A stretch of 64,000 bases of DNA from Kribbella sindirgiensis (GTDB taxonomy: Bacteria > Actinomycetota > Actinomycetes > Propionibacteriales > Kribbellaceae): assembly GCF_004331435.1 (NCBI RefSeq), contig NZ_SJKA01000004.1:62001-126000 (forward strand). Direction: 5' to 3'. Below the pieces are notes generated by a model. It did no database searches and was not told the origin of the DNA. It saw nothing but the letters and a program-made list of their open reading frames with translations. Shown here piece after piece: positions 60,301 to 64,000 of the stretch; within the stretch, counting starts at the first letter, position 1, and each line of letters begins with the position of its first letter. A program made the position numbers and the translations under genes.

Positions 60301-62256
60301 CTTGTCGGACTCGGCCCGGCCCTCCCAGACCGCCTGGAACGTGTCGGAGAACAGGGTGCGCAGTTCCTCGCGCTCCTCGGTGTTCTCCGGTGCCCGCAGG
60401 CCGAAGTCGTAGATGTAGGCCATCGTGCCGTCGTCGCAGCGGATCTCGTACGGGCGCTCGTCGACGACCTCCACGCCCATCGCGCTCAGGTGCGGCAGCA
60501 CTTGCGACAGCGACAGTGACGACCCGGTGCGGTACACCTTGAAGCGCCGCTCACCTTCCCACTCCTCGTCGAGCGGGGTGTAGAGCGACATGGCCAGCCC
60601 GTTGTCGGACGGCAGCCCCTCCAGGACGTGTACGTCGTTGACCGCGACGCGCGCGTCGAAGTCCTCCTTGTACGCCTCCGGGAACGCGTTGGCGTACCGG
60701 CGGGACAGCTTGGTGACCGCTCCGTCCCCGCCCTGTGCGTGCAGCGCCGCGGTGAAGTCGTCCTGCCAGGCCCGGGTCGCCTCGATGACCTGCTGCTCCA
60801 GCAGGTCCGCGTCGTACTCGCTGACCGTCTCGCCCTGCTTCATCCGCACCACGAAGTGCACGCGGGCCAGCACGGACTCGGTGACGTAGGCGGCGTACGT
60901 GACGGTCTCGGCGCCGATCGCGTCCTTCAGGATCTGCTGCATCTTCAGCCGGACCGCAGTGGTGTAGCGGTCACGCGGCAGGTACACCAGACAGGACAGG
61001 TACCGGTTGTAGACGTCACGCCGTACGAACAGCTTGACCGCGCGCCGCTCCTGCAGGTGCAGCACCGACTGCACGATCGGCAGCAGGTCCTCCACAGGTG
61101 CCTGCAGCAGCTCGTCGCGCGGGTAGGTCTCCAGTACGTCGAGCAGGCCCTTGCCGCTGTGGCTGTTCGGGTCGAAGCCCGTCAGCCGGAACAGCTCCAG
61201 CGCCTTGCGCCGCAGCACCGGCACCTGCATGACGCTCTCGGTGTACGCCGTCGACGACAGCAGACCGATGAACCGGCACTCGCGCACCGGGTTGCCGTTC
61301 TCGTCGAACTGCTTGATGCCGACGTAGTCCAGGAAGGTCGACCGGTGCACCGTTGACCGGGAGTTCGCCTTGGTGAGGATCAGCAGCTTCTGCTCCTGCG
61401 CCCGCGCGCTCGCCTCGGGCGGCAGCTTGCCCGAGCCCGGCTTCGGGTCCGGCCGGAGGATGCCCAGCCCGGTCCCGGCGCGGCCGCGCAGGATGCCCTG
61501 CCGGCCCTCCATGGTGAAGTCGTACTCGCGGTAGCCGAGGAAGGTGAAGTGCTCGTCGGCCAGCCACTCCAGCAGCTCGCGGGCCTCCTCCACCTCGCTC
61601 TCGGAGACCGGCAGGTCGGCGGCGTTCAGCCCGGCGGCGATGGTGACGGCCTTCTCGTGCATCTTCGGCCAGTCCTCGACCGACTCACGGACGTCGTTCA
61701 GCACCTTCTGCAGGTCCTGCTCGAGCGCGCGGTGCTCGGCGACGTCCGCGATCCGCTCGATCTCCAGGTGCATCCAGCTCTCGCGGACCAGGTCGTGCCC
61801 GTCCGCGGTCGCGCTGTCGTCGAGGACCTCCTGCAGCGTGCCGGCGACGTCGCGGCGGACCACGAACTGCGGGTGGATCAGCAGCTGGAGCTCGAGGTTG
61901 CGTTCGGTGATCGCCATCGAGGCGCTGTCCACCAGGAACGGCATGTCGTCGATGACGATCTCGACCACGGTCCGGCCGCTCGCGGACCAGCCGTGCTCCT
62001 CGAGCGTCGGCGTGAAGACGTGCACCTTCGCCGTACCCTGCGGGCGGGACATCGCGGACTTGTAGTGGTGCCGCGCGGCGCCCAGGCAGTCGTTCGGCTG
62101 GCGCTCGGCGACGTCCTCGGCGGCGACGTGCCGGTAGTACTGCTCGAGGAACGTCTTCAGCTTGCCCGGGTCGGCCGACTTGTCGTGCCCATGTGTTCCC
62201 GCGGCCACCGCCTTGGCGAGCACATCCGCCTTCTGGACGTCCAGCTTGCTCTGCAT
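57394..62256 (-). CDS. gdh: NAD-dependent glutamate dehydrogenase, large (180-kDa) type
   Basis: A 1620-residue enzyme that deaminates glutamate to 2-oxoglutarate. The core dehydrogenase region holds the catalytic Lys in VPVGAKGGFYAKQLP and GVGDMSGDVFGNGMLLSEHI. The long N-terminal (ACT-like) and C-terminal regions are those of the L-180 class. The frame extends to 62322; the ATG at 62256 (MQSKLDVQKADV) is the family start. A 22-bp inverted repeat precedes it. Confidence 0.95.
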   Translation of the reverse strand: MQSKLDVQKADVLAKAVAAGTHGHDKSADPGKLKTFLEQYYRHVAAEDVAERQPNDCLGAARHHYKSAMSRPQGTAKVHVFTPTLEEHGWSASGRTVVEIVIDDMPFLVDSASMAITERNLELQLLIHPQFVVRRDVAGTLQEVLDDSATADGHDLVRESWMHLEIERIADVAEHRALEQDLQKVLNDVRESVEDWPKMHEKAVTIAAGLNAADLPVSESEVEEARELLEWLADEHFTFLGYREYDFTMEGRQGILRGRAGTGLGILRPDPKPGSGKLPPEASARAQEQKLLILTKANSRSTVHRSTFLDYVGIKQFDENGNPVRECRFIGLLSSTAYTESVMQVPVLRRKALELFRLTGFDPNSHSGKGLLDVLETYPRDELLQAPVEDLLPIVQSVLHLQERRAVKLFVRRDVYNRYLSCLVYLPRDRYTTAVRLKMQQILKDAIGAETVTYAAYVTESVLARVHFVVRMKQGETVSEYDADLLEQQVIEATRAWQDDFTAALHAQGGDGAVTKLSRRYANAFPEAYKEDFDARVAVNDVHVLEGLPSDNGLAMSLYTPLDEEWEGERRFKVYRTGSSLSLSQVLPHLSAMGVEVVDERPYEIRCDDGTMAYIYDFGLRAPENTEEREELRTLFSDTFQAVWEGRAESDKLNALVLRGSLSWRQVSILRAYQCYLRQGGTPFSRDYIHNTFLNHVDVASLLVQLFETSFDPARGPADDPDRTMRTDQLEKEILAALDTVQSLDEDRILRSYLTVMKATLRTNYFQPGADGKPRSYISLKLEPKAIPDLPQPRPAYEIFVYSPQVEGVHLRFGAVARGGLRWSDRREDFRTEVLGLVKAQMVKNSVIVPVGAKGGFYAKQLPDPSVDRDAWLAEGIASYKTFISGLLDITDNIVAGDIVPPASVVRYDGDDAYLVVAADKGTATFSDIANGVAKEYGFWLGDAFASGGSVGYDHKAMGITARGAWESVERHFREMGHDCQSEDFTTVGVGDMSGDVFGNGMLLSEHIRLVAAFDHRHIFLDPTPDAASSFAERRRLFDLPRSSWADYDRSLISAGGGVFPRTDKAIPISVEVRAALGIESTAPTLTPAELMNAILKAPVDLFWNGGIGTYVKSSGESNADVGDKANDAIRINGSDLRARAVGEGGNLGFTQLGRIEYAAAGGRINTDFIDNVAGVDTSDHEVNIKILLDKVVADGDLTEKQRNDIIASMTDEVGALVLKSNYRQNIALANAAEQAPALMHVHQDWVRRLEKEGLLDRQLEFLPSVTEFKKRKAEGGGLTSPELSVLIAYTKIVLDAELLKTSLPDDPYLAHKLASYFPKAIQERFTDQIQSHQLRREIITTQVVNEFVNTSGITAYHRLSLETGGSIEDVVRANLAASRIFSQPELLSSNAELDNVVDAGTQTHMRLETRTLVERATRWLVSNRRPPVDIEELIEFFGPGIAKLTSALPDVLRGRELALFEQRREALLQKGVSDDFATRIAVLPPAYAGLGIVETASREDIDILEVAKVHFALGERLELGRFLERIIGLPRTDRWQTMARAALRDDLHAVHARLTQQVLATTDPSADPEDRVITWQDQNATALARAATMLEEIVETEGPELAHLSVGLRLVRTLIANQA

Positions 62257-62298
62257 TCCCCACCGTCTCCACACGTGACTTCGGCGTCGCTCGCGCCG

Positions 62299-62320
62299 GA
62301 CCGCACGACATTGTGCGGTC
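62299..62320. promoter_or_regulatory. inverted repeat upstream of gdh
   Basis: GACCGCAC and GTGCGGTC are perfect 8-bp arms around GACATT, 43 nt upstream of the gdh start. A TAATCT hexamer on the minus strand (62332-62327) lies just before it and may be a -10 element. The repeat could be an operator or a leader hairpin. Confidence 0.5.
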
Positions 62321-62371
62321 ACTCAGAGATTAGTCCACCTTTGTCACTGGTGTGGTGTCGGGACGGGCCTG

Positions 62372-62569
62372 TCACCGACTACTGAGGCGTAGTGCAAGAG
62401 CTGGACAGGCGAGGACTGCGCGGCGCGCGTCCGGGAGCTCACCGGCGGTGATTTCGCGGCCCCGCAGCACCGGGAACCCCCATTCGTCGAGGAGGACCTC
62501 GTCAGGCGCCAGACCGGCGCACAGGCCGTGCCCGTCGCACCGGGTCCAGTCGATCTCCAGCTTGTTCAT
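62372..62569 (-). CDS. small [3Fe-4S] ferredoxin
   Basis: A 65-residue ferredoxin. The cysteine pattern CDGHGLC plus a later ACPALAL gives three Cys, as in actinobacterial 3Fe-4S ferredoxins. The ATG at 62569 overlaps the stop of the NuoF-like gene (ATGA). It is probably the electron carrier for that protein and the ferric-reductase-like neighbour. Confidence 0.9.
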   Translation of the reverse strand: MNKLEIDWTRCDGHGLCAGLAPDEVLLDEWGFPVLRGREITAGELPDARRAVLACPALALRLSSR

Positions 62570-63756
62570 CGGGTACCTCCGAGGACTCCCAGAACCGGTC
62601 GGCCACACCCACGCCCGGTGAGGTGCAGCTGTACGTCGTCGTCGAACACCTCGAGCGCCGACGTGAGGAATCTCGCGGTCCCGTCCGGATGCGCGCAGGC
62701 TCCCCGCCCCGGGATCAGACCGAGGTGCCGGTGGGCGTCATGCCATCCCTGCGGGTCGCCGACCGTCAGCCGGGCGAAGTCGTCGACGAGTGAGGCGAGA
62801 CCGAAGACACACGGCCCGCACTGGCCGGCCGACTGACCCCTCAGCCATTCGGCGACCCTGGTGACCTCACCGAGCGGACAGGTGCTGGAGCCGAGTGCCA
62901 GGACGATCCCGGCGGACACCTCGGGTCGCTGCAGCAGTACGCCGTCGGTCTGCGCCAGCCAGCGCCCGTGGTACCCACCCAGCAGGACAGGTCCCGGTTC
63001 CGCACCGGCGTACTCCAGGACTGTGTTCAGTGGGACACCAGTCGGTGTCTCGATCACACCGGGCCGTCGGACCGCCCCGTCGACCGTCAGGAGCTGGGTA
63101 CCCGGCTCGCTGATCAGACCGGTGCTGCTGAACCCACGGGACCCGAGCCGCGCGAGTACGGCGAGCTGTGCGAACGTCTCGACGTTCGACAGGAACGTCG
63201 GCCGCTGGTGGTAGCCCTTCCGCGTCGGCAGCACCCGCCGGCCTGGTGGGACCGCGACACCGCCTTCGAGGGCGCTCAGGACCGCACGGGCCTCACCTGC
63301 GACGAACCGGCCCGGGGTGTCGAGCACCTCGATCGCCAGGTGGTCGTCACGCTCCATCAGCGCCTGCCGGAGGGAGGTGGCCGCGGCCGTGTCGTGTACG
63401 GCGATCAGCACGTGCGGGGCCCGCAGTGCATGTGCAAGACCGACTGCGCCGTCCAGAACGAGGTGGGGCGCCCGGGTGAGGAGGAGACGGTCCTTCCGGC
63501 TCACAGGCTCGCTCTCCGAGCCGTTGACCACGACAGCCTCCACACCGCGAGCTGGCAGATCCTGCAGCTTCAGTGCAACCGGAAACGCCGCCCCGCCGCG
63601 CCCCCTGAGTCCTACAGCCTCACAGAGCCGCACGTAGTCCTCACGGCTGAGCTCAGGCAGTGGCCCGTGCGTAAGAAGGTGCTGCTGGAGGTTCTGGTCG
63701 AGGCCGGCCAGCACCCTGGCCTCGCCGATGACTCTGGTGTCCTCGACGGTAATCAT
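62566..63756 (-). CDS. NuoF-like NADH-binding oxidoreductase subunit
   Basis: A 396-residue protein related to the NADH-binding subunit of complex I and RnfC. The glycine-rich GLRGRGGAAFPVALKL (FMN/NADH site) and PTFLSNVETFAQLAVL are present. A C-terminal Cys cluster, SAGQCGPCVFGL with GACAHPDG, matches the Fe-S site of NuoF. The ATG overlaps the stop of the next gene. It links NADH to the ferredoxin and probably to membrane electron transfer. Confidence 0.88.
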   Translation of the reverse strand: MITVEDTRVIGEARVLAGLDQNLQQHLLTHGPLPELSREDYVRLCEAVGLRGRGGAAFPVALKLQDLPARGVEAVVVNGSESEPVSRKDRLLLTRAPHLVLDGAVGLAHALRAPHVLIAVHDTAAATSLRQALMERDDHLAIEVLDTPGRFVAGEARAVLSALEGGVAVPPGRRVLPTRKGYHQRPTFLSNVETFAQLAVLARLGSRGFSSTGLISEPGTQLLTVDGAVRRPGVIETPTGVPLNTVLEYAGAEPGPVLLGGYHGRWLAQTDGVLLQRPEVSAGIVLALGSSTCPLGEVTRVAEWLRGQSAGQCGPCVFGLASLVDDFARLTVGDPQGWHDAHRHLGLIPGRGACAHPDGTARFLTSALEVFDDDVQLHLTGRGCGRPVLGVLGGTR

Positions 63757-64000
63757 TGGGTCCTCCAGGAACGGATGGTCTTAGGGGTCGCGTTGTTGAG
63801 GCGGTACGCGCCAGCGGTGGCTACCGCGGCGAGGCAGCCGAGCGTGATGCCGAGCATCCACGGCGTACCGCGGTCCGTACCTGCCAGCAGGGCGTGGCCG
63901 ATGGACAGCAGCCAGCCGACCGACGCGGCGATGTGCAGCTTGCGCCAGTGCTTCGCGAACGACTCGGACACGGCCAGACGACCACGTGCCGCTCCGACGA
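63753..64000 (-). CDS. ferric-reductase-like transmembrane protein (partial, 5' end outside)
   Basis: C-terminal part of a membrane protein; the frame is open to the window edge. HWRKLHIAASVGWLLSIGHA and TDRGTPWMLGITLGCLAAVA are two helices matching the heme-binding end of the ferric reductase-like domain (W-R-x-L-H motif). It is the upstream member of the NuoF-like/ferredoxin operon. A GTG at 63971 is probably internal. Confidence 0.72.
   Translation of the reverse strand, partial: VGAARGRLAVSESFAKHWRKLHIAASVGWLLSIGHALLAGTDRGTPWMLGITLGCLAAVATAGAYRLNNATPKTIRSWRTQ

Noticed and set aside
57445..60519. A 1024-codon plus-strand open frame
   Set aside because: It is fully antisense to the glutamate dehydrogenase gene, with biased composition and no recognisable domain; a product of GC-rich codon bias.
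1..64000. CRISPR arrays, tRNA clusters, insertion sequences or prophage
   Set aside because: No regularly spaced repeats, transposase or integrase motifs, or tRNA-like clover-leaf sequences were recognised, apart from the tRNA-like domain of ssrA.

Overview
The window is 64 kb of high-GC actinobacterial chromosome. Several features point to a large soil actinomycete, possibly Nocardioidaceae/Kribbellaceae such as Kribbella, though no rRNA gene is present and the genus is an inference. These features are frequent GTG/TTG starts, many ATGA/GTGA stop-start overlaps, an ssrA tag reading ADSKRSSFALAA, an ftsEX-smpB-ssrA block, a 180-kDa-type NAD-glutamate dehydrogenase, a Tad pilus cluster, and many GntR/LysR/TetR regulators. 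I see no tRNA, CRISPR array, insertion sequence or prophage.

Layout. (1) 1-5.5 kb, minus strand: ftsE, ftsX, a secreted M23 peptidase, smpB, two membrane proteins and ssrA (cut by the window edge). This is the cell-division and ribosome-rescue block; prfB, its usual upstream partner, lies about 23 kb away at 28.4-29.5 kb. (2) 5.6-16.7 kb: accessory genes. They include a small two-gene module of unknown function, a PfkB kinase that overlaps an MFS exporter on the opposite strand, an orphan sugar-binding lipoprotein, a cold-shock protein, a blasticidin-S-deaminase-like enzyme, a three-gene reductive pyrimidine degradation operon, a PhzF-like gene, and an SRPBCC/TetR pair with a palindromic operator. 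(3) 16.7-20.7 kb: two paralogous serpin-like genes flank a permease/TIGR03943 pair that has a possible Zur site upstream. (4) 20.7-31.1 kb: flavin reductase, EamA exporter with its LysR regulator, a GH5 plus beta-helix secreted protein, XRE regulator with an MFS pump, pentapeptide-repeat protein, prfB, TetR with an NmrA-type reductase. (5) 31.3-35.9 kb: a seven-gene tad operon, then an ECF sigma factor and its probable partner. (6) 37.4-42.5 kb: a GntR/oxidoreductase pair, a glutamine-amidotransferase-like gene with a LysR regulator, a degenerate APH-fold protein and a 37-residue lysine-rich protein. (7) 42.6-57.3 kb: a complete myo-inositol regulon on the minus strand (iolG, iolE-like, iolC, aldolase, iolB, iolD, TIM barrel, ABC importer, second dehydrogenase, iolA), with a divergent GntR regulator. 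(8) 57.4-64 kb: NAD-glutamate dehydrogenase, then a ferredoxin/NuoF-like/ferric-reductase-like redox operon cut by the window end.

How the genes work together. The inositol block contains importer, dehydrogenases, dehydratase, hydrolase, isomerase, kinase, aldolase and semialdehyde dehydrogenase, which together are enough to take myo-inositol to acetyl-CoA and a triose phosphate. Its aldolase carries a roughly 240-residue disordered N-terminus with repeated PTVV-like motifs, which I consider the most unusual feature here. A general architectural oddity is that 10 of 14 convergent gene pairs overlap at their 3' ends. The few that do not overlap include two with long perfect hairpins between the genes.
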